From Streptomyces sp. XM4193 (GTDB lineage Bacteria > Actinomycetota > Actinomycetes > Streptomycetales > Streptomycetaceae): a stretch of 64,000 nt of DNA. Under the pieces are notes generated by a model. The model was not told the DNA's origin and searched no databases. It worked only from the letters and a program-made list of their open reading frames with translations. The first letter of the stretch is position 1, and each line of letters begins with the position of its first letter. The stretch spans positions 1,178,001 to 1,242,000 of the forward strand of contig NZ_JALLGK010000001.1 of the NCBI RefSeq assembly GCF_023072595.1, read 5' to 3'. Below, one piece after another: positions 36,802-45,574 of the stretch. The translations under genes were made by a program, and so were the position numbers.

Positions 36802-37770
36802 TCACGGGCGGAAAGCGGCGGGCAGTTCGTCGGCGCGGGGGATCGAGTCCATCGCACCGGGCCGCGTCACGGTGAGTGCGGCGGCGGCCGAGGCGCGGGC
36901 CAGTGCGGTGGCCGGTTGCCGCTGTCCGGCCGCGAGGTCGGCGGCCAGATATCCCGCGTAGGTGTCGCCGGCCGCCGTGGTGTCGGTGGCGGTGACCGGC
37001 ACGGCCGGGATGTGGACGGCGGTCGCGCCGTGTGCGCCGCCGCAGACGTACGCTCCGTCCGCCCCCGCCGTGCAGACGACCGTGCACGCCAGCGAGTCGG
37101 CCACCCGTGCGACGAGAGCGGGCAGCGCGTCGAGACCGGTCGCTGCGCGAGCCGGCTCGGCAGGCGGCAACTCGTCGGCGAGCCCCAGCAGTTGGGCCAC
37201 CGTACACATCTCTCCCCGGTTGACCACCAGGTGGTCGAGGCCCGCGCCCAGGCAGTCGGCCCGTTCCGGCGCCGGGGCGGCGTTGAGAACGACGCGAGCG
37301 CCGCGCCGCTTCCCGAGGTGTGCGGCGTGCACGACGACCTCCGACGGGATCTCCAACTGGAGCAGCAGCACGTCGCCCTCGCCGAGGTCGCGCAGCCCCG
37401 ACTCGACGTCGGCGACGGTCAGTCGGGAGTTCGCGCCGGGCGATACGACGATCCGGTTCTCGCCGGCCCCGTCCAGCAGCACGATCGCGGTACCGGTCGG
37501 CGCACCCTCCACGGTGCGCACCCGGCGGGCGTCGACCCCGGAACCGTCCAACTCGGCGCGGACCAGCCTGCCGTGCGCGTCGTCACCCACCGCGCCGACC
37601 ATCACCACTTCGGCGCCCGCCCGTGCGGCGGCCACCGCCTGGTTGCCGCCCTTGCCGCCGGCGGACAGCCGTACGTCGGAGGCGAGCACGGTCTCGCCCG
37701 CCTCGGGGCAGTCGGTCAACTCCAGCAGCTGGTCGGCGTTGAGACTGCCGACGACGTGGACGACGGGCAC
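36802..37770 (-). CDS. rbsK: Ribokinase (PfkB family)
   Basis: A 322-residue sugar kinase that makes ribose 5-phosphate from ribose and ATP. Motifs: VVGSLNADQLLEL at the N-terminus (sugar-binding Asn-Asp), GGKGGNQAVAAARAGAEV (PfkB signature 1), LNAAPAPE, VNRGEM (NxxE motif region, here N-RGE) and DTTAAGDTYAGYLAADL (signature 2 with catalytic Asp). No rbs transporter or regulator is adjacent, so it stands alone, and another pentose or nucleoside sugar is possible. Confidence 0.92.
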   Translation of the reverse strand: MPVVHVVGSLNADQLLELTDCPEAGETVLASDVRLSAGGKGGNQAVAAARAGAEVVMVGAVGDDAHGRLVRAELDGSGVDARRVRTVEGAPTGTAIVLLDGAGENRIVVSPGANSRLTVADVESGLRDLGEGDVLLLQLEIPSEVVVHAAHLGKRRGARVVLNAAPAPERADCLGAGLDHLVVNRGEMCTVAQLLGLADELPPAEPARAATGLDALPALVARVADSLACTVVCTAGADGAYVCGGAHGATAVHIPAVPVTATDTTAAGDTYAGYLAADLAAGQRQPATALARASAAAALTVTRPGAMDSIPRADELPAAFRP

Positions 37771-37871
37771 GGACGTTCCTTCCTGTTCGGCGGGTTCGGT
37801 CTGTTCGGTTCGGTTCGGTTCGGTGAGAGCGCGTCGCCCCCGGTGGAGACGGGTCGCCCTGCTGGAGAAGT

Positions 37872-38345
37872 TCAGCTCGTACGTGTGGTGGAGCAGTCCA
37901 GTTCACACCAGACCACTTTCCCCACCACCCTTCCACCGACCGCACCGGACAGAAGTGCGTAGCGACCCCACGCCCGAGCCAGCCGTTCGACGAGCAGCAG
38001 CCCTCGCCCGTGGGCGTCGTCGAACGTGACGGGTACGGGGCCGGGCAGGTCGGGATGTTCGTCGCGCACGCTGATCCGCAGCACGCCCTCGCGCACTCGC
38101 GCCCGTACACAGACCTGTCCCTCCGCGTGCCTGACGGCGTTGCCCACCAGCTCGCCGGTCAGCAACTCGGCGGTGTCCGCCACCTCTCGGGGAGGCCGCA
38201 GGCCGTCCAACGCGGTTCGGAAGGCCGCGCGTGCCACGCGTGCGGCACGGGGAACGTTGGACAGCTGAAGCCCGCACTCCCACTCGTCGGGCGGATGGAG
38301 CGGAACAGCCGTCGGCGTGAGTCGACGCAGTTCGGAAGCGGACAC
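37872..38345 (-). CDS. ATP-binding regulatory protein (HATPase_c_2, anti-sigma-like)
   Basis: A 157-residue GHKL-type ATPase resembling the kinase domain of anti-sigma factors (SpoIIAB/RsbW), common in Streptomyces. N-box ELLTGELVGNAVRHA, G1 region SVRDEHPDLP and G2 box DDAHGRGLLLVERLARAWG are visible. The GTG at 38345 follows GGGGGT. It is divergent from an XRE-DUF5753 regulator with two DUF397 genes; the trio matches whiJ/abaA-like developmental clusters. It may phosphorylate or bind a partner protein there. Confidence 0.88.
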   Translation of the reverse strand: MSASELRRLTPTAVPLHPPDEWECGLQLSNVPRAARVARAAFRTALDGLRPPREVADTAELLTGELVGNAVRHAEGQVCVRARVREGVLRISVRDEHPDLPGPVPVTFDDAHGRGLLLVERLARAWGRYALLSGAVGGRVVGKVVWCELDCSTTRTS

Positions 38346-38599
38346 GGGACCCCCAAGGTCGTTGCGGTGCTGAGGAGTTGGTCTTGCCGATGAAGCGGTG
38401 GAACGCGGCGCTCCGGGTCGGTGGCCTGCCGTGCCGCCGCGCGCAGGCAGCACGATGCACTTCCGACACCCGAAAACGGCGAGTGAGTGACGCACTACAC
38501 ACGGTAGGGCACATGGATTGCATGTTGCTACTCAATAGGGGAAGAGCTTCAACTTCCCTGGTCGGTAGATTGGTTGGTTACAGCGGAGAGGGAGTGCTT

Positions 38600-39451
38600 G
38601 TGGCGCCGAGGAGCAGGCCGACGGCCAGGCAGCAACGTCTTGGCGCCGAGTTGCGGAGCTTGCGTGAGGCTGCCGGTGTGTCGTCGGCAACTGCCGCCAA
38701 GGCACTTGGCGTCGACGCGACCCGTATAAGCAACATCGAAGCGGGCCGAGTAGGGGTGAACGACGAACGGTTCAGAGCCCTCGCGGAGTTGTACGACTGC
38801 GCGGACCACGCCTTCCTGGAGGCGCTCGTCGAACTCGGCCGCACCAGGCGCGGTCGATGGTGGGACGTCCACCGTGGCACGGTCTCGCGCGGCCAGATCG
38901 ATTTGGTGGAAATCGAAACCGAGGCCACCGAGTTGAGGACCGCGCAGACCACACACATTCCGGGCGTCTTCCAGACTGCCGAGTACGCCCGCGCCATCTT
39001 CCGGCAGGCCGTCCCGGAGTTGCCCTCGCACGAGGTGGAGGAGCGGGTCTCCTTCCGGTTGAAGAGGCAGGAGATCCTCTTCCGTCCCCGCCCCGTTCCT
39101 TTTCTCGCGGTCGTTCACGAGGCTGCGCTCCGGATGCAGTTCGGTGGCGCCGCCGCCGCGAAGAGGCAGCTCAATCATCTGCTGGAGGCCGGTGACCGTG
39201 CTTCGGTCACTCTCCGCATCATTCCCTTCTCCGCAGGCGAGTTTCCCGGGGCGGGCCAGACGATCACTTACGCGGCCGGTCCGGTCCCGCAACTCGACAC
39301 GGTGATTCTCGACGCCTCACACGGGCCCGAAATTCTGTACTCGGAAACGGAGTTGGCCAAGTACCGGGCGCTGCTCGGGCGTACCGTGGAGATTGCACTC
39401 GGCGCCGAGGAGTCCCGCGAGTTCCTGGTGGGGATCATCGAAGACCTGTGA
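38600..39451 (+). CDS. XRE-family regulator with DUF5753 (WhiJ/Scr1-like)
   Basis: A 283-residue regulator. The GTG at 38600 is preferred because GGAGAGGGAG ends 5 bases before it; an upstream ATG (38513) in the same frame lacks a ribosome site. HTH at about residues 12-65 (LGAELRSLREAAGVSSATAA, DATRISNIEAGR) and DUF5753 at about 95-275 (HIPGVFQTAEYARAIF, LAVVHEAALRM, TLRIIPFSAGE). Two DUF397 genes follow 13 bp downstream, and an ATPase gene is divergent. The A/T-rich stretch 38510-38580 (TTGCATGTTGCTACTC) probably holds the shared promoter and operator. Confidence 0.92.
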   Translation: MAPRSRPTARQQRLGAELRSLREAAGVSSATAAKALGVDATRISNIEAGRVGVNDERFRALAELYDCADHAFLEALVELGRTRRGRWWDVHRGTVSRGQIDLVEIETEATELRTAQTTHIPGVFQTAEYARAIFRQAVPELPSHEVEERVSFRLKRQEILFRPRPVPFLAVVHEAALRMQFGGAAAAKRQLNHLLEAGDRASVTLRIIPFSAGEFPGAGQTITYAAGPVPQLDTVILDASHGPEILYSETELAKYRALLGRTVEIALGAEESREFLVGIIEDL

Positions 39452-39464
39452 GAGGACGTACCGG

Positions 39465-39653
39465 ATGACCCAGTGGCTGAAGTCGAGTTACTGCGCCGAG
39501 GCGAACAACTGCGTGGAGATCGCGCGCACCGGGACGGGAGACGGCGTAGCTCTGCGCGAATCGGCCGATCCCGCGGTGCAGTTGACCTCCGACTTCTCCC
39601 GGTTGGCCGCGCTGCTGGAGGCCGCGCGCACCGGTCGACTTGCCGGCCTCTGA
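39465..39653 (+). CDS. DUF397 domain protein, first of tandem pair
   Basis: A 62-residue protein: WLKSSYCAEANNCVEIAR, ALRESADPAVQL and LAALLEAARTGRLAGL, a DUF397 form with the RESADP signature. ATG at 39465 with GAGAGGA 8 bases upstream. Encoded 13 bp after the XRE-DUF5753 gene and 10 bp before a second, closely similar DUF397 gene; all three are probably one operon. Possible toxin or partner of the XRE protein. Confidence 0.88.
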   Translation: MTQWLKSSYCAEANNCVEIARTGTGDGVALRESADPAVQLTSDFSRLAALLEAARTGRLAGL

Positions 39654-39663
39654 GGGGCGGAGA

Positions 39664-39858
39664 ATGGTGAACACGAGCTGGCAGAAGTCGAGTTACTGCG
39701 CCGAGGCGAGCAACTGCGTGGAGATTGCGTCCGGTTCGACGGGCGGAGTCGTCCGGCTCCGCGAATCCGCCGATCCCGCAGTCGAGTTGACGACGACCGC
39801 GGACCGATTGGCCGCGCTGCTGGAGGCCGCGCGCAGCGGTCGACTGGCCGACCTCTGA
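39664..39858 (+). CDS. DUF397 domain protein, second of tandem pair
   Basis: A 64-residue DUF397 protein (WQKSSYCAEASNCVEIAS, RLRESADPAVEL, LAALLEAARSGRLADL). About 70% identical to its neighbour, including long identical DNA stretches, so a recent tandem duplication. ATG at 39664 with GGGGCGGAGA upstream. Same operon as the XRE regulator. Confidence 0.88.
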   Translation: MVNTSWQKSSYCAEASNCVEIASGSTGGVVRLRESADPAVELTTTADRLAALLEAARSGRLADL

Positions 39859-39899
39859 ACGGGCCGTTCCGGAGCGCGACTTCAGTGCGCGTGAGCGCC

Positions 39900-40637
39900 T
39901 CAGCGAAGATGTGAGGCGCCGTTGAGGTCGAGGACGGTTCCGGAGGCCCAGATCGCCTCGGGGGAGGCGAGCCACACGGCGGCGGCGGCAATCTCCTCGG
40001 GCGCGGCGACGCGACCGAACGGGCTCTGCGCGCGCACCTCGTCGGTGAGGCGGTCGGCGACGCGTTCCGTCTCGACGAAGCCCGGCGCCACGGAGGCGAC
40101 ACCGATGCCGTGCGGAGCCAGCGCGACCGCCAGGGACTGGCCGAGCGCGTGCAGCGCCGCCTTGGACGCGCCGTACGCCGGGTGGTCCGGTTCGCCCCGA
40201 TGGGCGCCGCGCGAACCGATGTTGACGATCCGGCCGCCGGCGCCCCGCTCGATCATCAGCTGAGCGGCGAGGTGGCTCACGTGGGCGGCGCCGAGCAGGT
40301 TGACGTCGACGATCCGGCGCCAGGCGGCATGCCAGTCGGCGTAGGAGGTGTCCGCGACGGGGTGGGGCTCGTTGGCAGCGGCGTTGTTGACCAGCACGTC
40401 CACGGCGCCGAGGCCCGTCGACGCCGCCTCGACCAGCTCGGCGGCCCCGTCGGGGGTGCTCAGGTCGCCGCGCACCAGCACGTGGCCCTCACCGGGCAGC
40501 GCGGCGAAGGCGGCTTCGGCTGCCTCGGCGCGCGAACCGTAGTGCAGGGCGACGCGGTCGCCGCGTTCGGCGAAGGCGTGTGCGATCGCCCGGCCGATTC
40601 CGCGCGAGGCGCCGGTGACGAGGACTGCTCTGCTCAC
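39900..40637 (-). CDS. SDR-family oxidoreductase
   Basis: A 245-residue short-chain dehydrogenase/reductase. NAD(P) motif TGASRGIG at residues 8-15, an acidic/Ser turn, NNAA, Ser in NIGSRG, catalytic YGASK, and PGFVETE after it. The sequence ends with the usual GTVLDLNGA. The GTG at 40637 has GGAGAG upstream. Substrate unknown; the ALHYGSRAEAAEA stretch suggests NADP preference (FabG-like). A single gene convergent with the DUF397 pair. Confidence 0.93.
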   Translation of the reverse strand: MSRAVLVTGASRGIGRAIAHAFAERGDRVALHYGSRAEAAEAAFAALPGEGHVLVRGDLSTPDGAAELVEAASTGLGAVDVLVNNAAANEPHPVADTSYADWHAAWRRIVDVNLLGAAHVSHLAAQLMIERGAGGRIVNIGSRGAHRGEPDHPAYGASKAALHALGQSLAVALAPHGIGVASVAPGFVETERVADRLTDEVRAQSPFGRVAAPEEIAAAAVWLASPEAIWASGTVLDLNGASHLR

Positions 40638-41109
40638 GGAACTCTCCTTCTGGCGCTGCCGTTCGCCTCCGTGGAATCGCACGCTACCCGCCGCCACCGG
40701 GCGATTGGGGCCCGGGCCCGCCGGGACGGCCCGGCCGGGCGTACGGCGGCGGCTGCCCGGTCCGGCGTACGGCGGCGGCGGGCTGGAGCGGGCGTACGGC
40801 GGCGGTGGCGCGCAGTCGGCGGGCGGACGTGCGCAGTCGGCGGGCGGACGTGTTCGGTCGCGGGTGGGGGGCGACTTCGGGCGGTCGGTCGCCGGGGAGG
40901 TCGCCGAACACCGCCGGAGTGTCGTGTTCCGCATCTACGTGTACTTCTCAAGAAGCCCCGGGGGCGCGAGGATTGGGGTCGCGCCGGTCGAACCGGGCTG
41001 TCGGAGGGCGGCCGGGGTGGGGGCCGTAAAATACGGCGGTGCAGATGTGCCGAGTACAGGGGAGTGGCCGGCGGTTGCAGTCCGGCATCACTGAGGGGAT
41101 GACAGAGCG
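40638..41109. other. 472-bp divergent gap with short repeats
   Basis: Carries the promoters of the SDR gene (left) and the EccD-like gene (right). It contains three GCGTACGGCGGCGG words (40739, 40765, 40792) and, right after, a 21-bp unit CGCAGTCGGCGGGCGGACGTG repeated twice exactly (40811-40852). Bases 41020-41060 (GTAAAATACGGCGG) are A/T-richer and may hold the promoter of the right-hand operon. No coding frame supported. Confidence 0.5.
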
Positions 41110-42267
41110 ATGGTGACTGCCGCACAGCCGGGTCCCGCCGCGACCCGGGCACGTCCGGAGTCCGCTCCGCCCCCGTCGCCGGAGACCGCGCAGGGCCCGG
41201 GGCCCCACCCCGTCGAGGACCCGGTCGGCCCGTCCGCGCCGCTCGGGGTGCGCAACTGGCGTTGGGACGAGCCCGCTCGGGCCAGGACCGCCGGGGTGAC
41301 GGCCCTCGCGCTCGGACTGGTCGCCGCCTGGTACGCCCACCACTGGCTCGGTTCCGCCCGTGCGGGCACGGTCCTTCTGGTTGTCGCCTGCCTGGCGGGG
41401 GCGGCGGGCTCCGTGCTCGGCGGCCTCGCCGACGGTGCGCGTGCCGGCGACCGACACCGCCTGGGATACGTGCTGTTGGCGCTGGCCGGCCTCTGGGGCG
41501 TGTGCGGCGCATGGGTCGCGACGGGCACGCTCGCGGTGCGGCTGGCCGCGTTCGCCTCGGCCGTCGCGCTGACACTGGTGCTCGCCGGAGTGAGTACGCC
41601 GCTGGGCCGCAGCGCGCTCCTCGGCGCGGGCGCGGTGGCCGCCACCGCCGCGCTCTGGGAGACGGGACTGCTGCTGACCGACGCACGCGGCACCGGCGTC
41701 GTGCTCGGCGCCCTGTCGGTGTTCGTCCTCGGCTTCCTGCCGCGTCTCGCGCTCCAGGGCGCGGGGCTGCTGCGGCTGGACGACCAGCGTGCGCGCGGCA
41801 CTTCGGTCAGCGCGCACGAGGTCGACACCGCGCTCGCCGACAACCACCGGCAGTTGGCCCTGGTCACCATGACCGCCGCCGCCTCGACCGCCGCCGGCGG
41901 CTGGCTGGCGCTGGAACGACCGTCGCCGTGGAGTGTCGGACTGGTGGTGCTGCTCGCGGTGCTGCTGCTGGCGCGCGCCCGGGCGTATCCGCTGACGGTG
42001 GAGGTGCTGGCGTTGACGGCCGCGGCCGCCGTGCTGCTGGTGCGTCTGGTGGTGCTGTGGGGCTCCCACGCGACGGTCGGCCCTCTCGCGCTGTTCGCGG
42101 TGCTGCTGGGCGGAGTGCTGATGACGCTGGTGGTGCGCGTGCCGGAGCGCACGGGTGGGATGCTGCGGAGGGTGACCGACGTGGGGGAGTCGGTCAGTGT
42201 GGTGCTGCTTCTGCCGTTCGTGGTGGGAGCGTTCGGGGTGTTCGGTCAGCTGCTCACGGCGTTCTGA
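41110..42267 (+). CDS. EccD-like membrane protein, no ubiquitin-like domain
   Basis: A 385-residue membrane protein. After about 55 Pro/Ala-rich residues there are eleven predicted helices (e.g. TAGVTALALGLVAAWYA, VLLVVACLAGAAGSVLG, LALVTMTAAASTAAGGWLAL, VSVVLLLPFVVGAFGVFG), the count and spacing of EccD of type VII secretion, including the polar loop after helix 6 and before helix 7. It lacks EccD's N-terminal ubiquitin-like domain. The next gene encodes an EspI-like ATPase, the second type VII association. No eccB, eccC, eccE, mycP or esx genes are in the window. The EccD assignment rests on topology and context, so moderate. Confidence 0.6.
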   Translation: MVTAAQPGPAATRARPESAPPPSPETAQGPGPHPVEDPVGPSAPLGVRNWRWDEPARARTAGVTALALGLVAAWYAHHWLGSARAGTVLLVVACLAGAAGSVLGGLADGARAGDRHRLGYVLLALAGLWGVCGAWVATGTLAVRLAAFASAVALTLVLAGVSTPLGRSALLGAGAVAATAALWETGLLLTDARGTGVVLGALSVFVLGFLPRLALQGAGLLRLDDQRARGTSVSAHEVDTALADNHRQLALVTMTAAASTAAGGWLALERPSPWSVGLVVLLAVLLLARARAYPLTVEVLALTAAAAVLLVRLVVLWGSHATVGPLALFAVLLGGVLMTLVVRVPERTGGMLRRVTDVGESVSVVLLLPFVVGAFGVFGQLLTAF

Positions 42268-42270
42268 GCT

Positions 42271-44835
42271 GTGGAGATGTCGAGGGGGCATGCGGAGATG
42301 ACGGCACGGGACGAAGTCCGGGGCGCAGAGCGGGACTCGGCGTCCGCGGGCGGAGGCGTTCCGCCCGCGGAGCAGGGGGCGGGCCCTCGCGAGGGAGCGC
42401 CGGAGCCGGCCGGTTCGGCCGACGGCGGCGGTGTGCAGGAGGACGTGGCGCGCACCTTCGGCGGGGCGCTGCCGCTCCCGGACGACCGCGACGCGGCGGC
42501 GGCGGACGTGAACGCGGTGCAGCTGCCGGAGGCGGGAACGCTGCCGGACGCGGAGGGCCTGCCGGACGCGGGAACGCTGCCGGACGAGGACCCTGTCCTG
42601 CTCGCGGGCTTCGGTCCGGTGCCGTTGCCCGCGCCCGTACCGGGACCGAGGCTGAGGGCCGCCGCCGAGTCCGAGGCCGACGCGCGCGCCCGGGCCGTGG
42701 CCGACCCGGGCGCGGAGCCCGTGGCCGACGGCGGAGGCGCCGCGGAGATCGAGCCGGAGGACGCCGTACCGCCGGGGTTCGAGGCCCAACAGCTCCCGGG
42801 CGAAGCCGAGTCGAAGCCGACGGCCGGGGCGGCAGCCCGCCCGGCGGACGAAGCAGCCGCGGCGAGCGTGCCGCCGCCGCAGGGCGGGGCGCCGGTGGAG
42901 GGCGGGGCGCCGGTGGAGGGGCCCGACCGGGGGCCCGCACCCCCGACGGCAGAGCCGGCCGCCGAAGAACGGACCCAGGTCGGGATCGAGGTGCCGTTCG
43001 CGGAGGACGAGGACGCCGCCGTCACCCAACACATCGAGGCCCTCGCGCCGCCGCCCATGCCGGCCGTTCCGCCCCCGCTGCCGCAGTCGGCGCCGCCCTC
43101 CGGGGAGTCGGCAGTCGCCTCCGTCGCCGCTCCGACCGGTACCGGCCCGACGATCGACCAACTCCCGCCTCCCGACGCGGTGTTCGACGTGAGCAGCCCA
43201 CCGCCCGCGTTTCCCGAACCGGCAGCGGCCGAGCAGACGCTGCTGCTGTCACCCGTCCCCGCGGACCTCGCCGCCGAGCCGACGGCCGCCGCCGAGCCGA
43301 CGGCCGCCGCCGAGCCGACGGCCGCCACCGAGACGTACGCCGCCACCGAGACGTACGCCGCCACCGAGCCGACCGTCTCCGGTGTCCCGTACGCCGCACC
43401 GACCGCCGCACCGACCGTCGCCGCCGAGTCGTACGCCGCACCCCCCGCCCCGCTGCCGCCGCACGCGGTGGCCGCGCCGCCGACTGTCCAACAGCCGCCC
43501 GTCGCCGCGCGGCCCGCCGCCCAATCCGCCGTGCAGCCCGGACCGCAGGCCGCGACGTCACCCGCACCGCACGTCGGGTCGGCGGCGGGGCGCACCGAGG
43601 TCGAGCCACCGCGGAACGCTCCGTCGCAGCCGCCGCGGGCACCGGCGGCGCCGCAGGCACCGGCAGTCCCGCAGGCGCCGGCGGCGCACGCACCCGCGCA
43701 CACCGCACCGGCCGCCCACCCCGTCAACCCGCCGCAGTCCGGACCCTCCGCGCCGGTCGGGCCGCAGCCGTACGCCCAGCCGACCCAGCAGGCCCCGCCC
43801 GCCCGGCCGGCTCACTCCACCCAGGCGGCCCCGCCCGCCCGGCACATGCCGAACGCGCCGTACGCCCCGTCGGCCCCGCACCTGCCGTACGGCTCGGCGC
43901 CCGGGGCTCTGGCGCCGGTCTCCGTCCCCGTCAACGGGCCGGAGGTGGCCGAGGTCAAAAGACGGGCGCGGCACGGCGACAGCATGTCCCGACGCACCGT
44001 CCAGGCGCTGCACCGGCTCGTCTCCTCCACCGCGCGCGAGACCACGATCGCCACCGAGACCGCCCGCGCGATACAGCAACCGGTGCACAGCGGACGCCAG
44101 TTGGCGGTCACCAGCATCCGCGGGGGCGCGGGCAAGTCGACAATCGCCGCGCTGCTGTCCCTCACCTACGCGCACTACCGCAACGATCCGACGCTCACCG
44201 TGGAGGCCGATCCTGCCCTCGGGACCATTCCGGGCCGGCTCGGGGCCTCAGAGATCCGCTGGACCTGCGCGGATCTGGCGCGGATCGTCAACCCCTCGAT
44301 GCGGCTGACCGACATCACCGGCTATCTGGTGCGGCTGCCCGGCGGCGGCTGGCTGCTGCCCGCGAGTCAGGGCGCGGTCGGCGCCCAACTCGACCTGGAC
44401 ACCTACCGTGTCGTGATCACCTCGCTCGGCCGCTACTTCGGCACCTCGGTGGTGGACTGCGAGACGCTGCCCGCCGAAGTGGCACGCACCGCGCTGACCA
44501 CCACCCAGGCGCGGGTGCTCGTCACCCCGGCGACGGTGGAGGGGGTTGCGGCGACGCGTTCGGTGCTGGACTGGATGGGCAAGCTCCATCCGCGGATGCT
44601 CGCCACCACCGTGGTCGCCGTTTCGCACGCGGTACCCGACACCGCGCTCGACGAGGCGAAGGCGATCCGGCATCTCGCGGTCGGCGGCGCGACGGTCGTC
44701 CCCATCCCCTACGACCGGCACCTCGCCGCGGGCGGCGCGATCCGCACGGAGCTGCTGGGCCACCACACCCGTGCCGCGGCCGCCCGTCTCGCCGCGGAGT
44801 GCATGGGGCGTGCGGTCGCGTTCGACCGGCGGTAG
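42271..44835 (+). CDS. EspI-like MinD/ParA-family ATPase with long Pro/Ala-rich N-terminus
   Basis: A protein of up to 854 residues (GTG 42271; ATG 42298 is also possible). Residues 1-560 are a disordered Pro/Ala/Glu-rich region with short repeats (EPTAAA, TETYAA, PVEGGA). The C-terminal 290 residues are a MinD/ParA-type domain: deviant Walker A IRGGAGKSTIAALL, VEADPALGTIPGRLG, PASQGAV and VVDCETLPAEVAR. Proline-rich N-terminus plus this ATPase domain is the plan of EspI of mycobacterial ESX-1 and its relatives, which tune secretion. It follows the EccD-like gene by 3 bp, so they are co-expressed. Confidence 0.72.
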   Translation: MEMSRGHAEMTARDEVRGAERDSASAGGGVPPAEQGAGPREGAPEPAGSADGGGVQEDVARTFGGALPLPDDRDAAAADVNAVQLPEAGTLPDAEGLPDAGTLPDEDPVLLAGFGPVPLPAPVPGPRLRAAAESEADARARAVADPGAEPVADGGGAAEIEPEDAVPPGFEAQQLPGEAESKPTAGAAARPADEAAAASVPPPQGGAPVEGGAPVEGPDRGPAPPTAEPAAEERTQVGIEVPFAEDEDAAVTQHIEALAPPPMPAVPPPLPQSAPPSGESAVASVAAPTGTGPTIDQLPPPDAVFDVSSPPPAFPEPAAAEQTLLLSPVPADLAAEPTAAAEPTAAAEPTAATETYAATETYAATEPTVSGVPYAAPTAAPTVAAESYAAPPAPLPPHAVAAPPTVQQPPVAARPAAQSAVQPGPQAATSPAPHVGSAAGRTEVEPPRNAPSQPPRAPAAPQAPAVPQAPAAHAPAHTAPAAHPVNPPQSGPSAPVGPQPYAQPTQQAPPARPAHSTQAAPPARHMPNAPYAPSAPHLPYGSAPGALAPVSVPVNGPEVAEVKRRARHGDSMSRRTVQALHRLVSSTARETTIATETARAIQQPVHSGRQLAVTSIRGGAGKSTIAALLSLTYAHYRNDPTLTVEADPALGTIPGRLGASEIRWTCADLARIVNPSMRLTDITGYLVRLPGGGWLLPASQGAVGAQLDLDTYRVVITSLGRYFGTSVVDCETLPAEVARTALTTTQARVLVTPATVEGVAATRSVLDWMGKLHPRMLATTVVAVSHAVPDTALDEAKAIRHLAVGGATVVPIPYDRHLAAGGAIRTELLGHHTRAAAARLAAECMGRAVAFDRR
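43258..43374 (+). repeat. 15-bp codon repeats in the EspI-like gene
   Basis: Unit GCCGCCGAGCCGACG and its variants (GCCACCGAGACGTAC) repeat head to tail, coding for EPTAA/ETYAA units in the disordered N-terminal region. In-frame expansion without loss of reading frame. Confidence 0.75.
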
Positions 44836-45202
44836 GCGGACGCGGGCCCGGCGGCAACGTCCGGGAGCGAGGTGCGCAGATCCCGGCGGGCGGCGCTTCC
44901 GACGACAAGTGCCGGGCGGACCGGGCCCGTTGACGGTGGCCGCGCCGATGCTCCGGGCCCGCCCCGCCGCGGCTCGTACGCTCCTTCGAGCGGTGAACGA
45001 CGCGCACGGAGCGGACGCCGACATACCGGAGCAAGCCCGGAGCAAGCCGCAAGTCGCCGTCCCGCACGTCCGCTCCGAACGTCCCGGTGGTGAGACGGGG
45101 CAGTCGGACGTCAGGGGGCAGGGCCTAGACTCCGGTGCGTACAGATCGTCGAACGCGTACGCACGCTGAGAGACGGACGTCAACACGCAGAGGAACGGTG
45201 TC
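44836..45202. promoter_or_regulatory. 367-bp gap with candidate nuoA promoter
   Basis: Lies between the EspI-like gene and nuoA. A good actinobacterial -10 hexamer TAGACT is at 45126-45131; a weak -35 candidate TCGGAC lies 16 bases before it (45104-45109). The ribosome site AGAGGAA is before the GTG of nuoA. The rest is plain GC-rich sequence with no supported gene. Confidence 0.4.
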
Positions 45203-45574
45203 GTGCCGGACTACTTCCACGGCTACTCGGTCGTCGGCCTGGTCGCGGTCCTCGGCGCGGTGTTCGTGGCGGCGGCCTTCACCGGAGGTCGGCTGCTGCG
45301 GCCGGTCGCGCCGACGCGCGAGAAGATGCTGACCTACGAGTGCGGCGTCGATCCGGTGGGCGACGACTGGGCGCACACCCAGGTTCGCTATTACGTGTAC
45401 GCCTTCCTCTACGTGATCTTCGCGATCGACTCGATCTTCCTCTTCCCCTGGGCGACGATCTTCGCCGCGGTCGGATTCGGTGCAGCGACGCTGGTGGAGA
45501 TGTTCATCTTCCTCGGGCTGCTGGCGATCGGACTGCTCTACGCATATAAGAAGGGCGTCCTCACATGGACGTGA
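45203..45574 (+). CDS. nuoA: Complex I subunit A (second nuo cluster)
   Basis: A 123-residue membrane subunit with three helices and the family motif [14 protein letters not shown] in the first loop (usual YECG-DP). First gene of a ten-gene cluster A-B-C-H-I-J-K-L-M-N. GTG start at 45203 with AGAGGAA upstream. NuoA helps form the quinone site cavity of complex I. Its end overlaps nuoB by 10 bp. Confidence 0.95.
   Translation: MPDYFHGYSVVGLVAVLGAVFVAAAFTGGRLLRPVAPTREKMLTYECGVDPVGDDWAHTQVRYYVYAFLYVIFAIDSIFLFPWATIFAAVGFGAATLVEMFIFLGLLAIGLLYAYKKGVLTWT

Noticed and set aside
41262-44933. A 1223-codon plus-strand open frame across the EccD-like and EspI-like genes
   Set aside because: It is Arg/Gly-rich with no family features, as expected for a shadow frame in GC-rich DNA; the real genes are in the other frames with membrane helices and a Walker motif.
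44836-45202. A riboswitch or small RNA upstream of nuoA
   Set aside because: No conserved aptamer motif or strong terminator hairpin was seen; only a promoter-like -10 can be supported.
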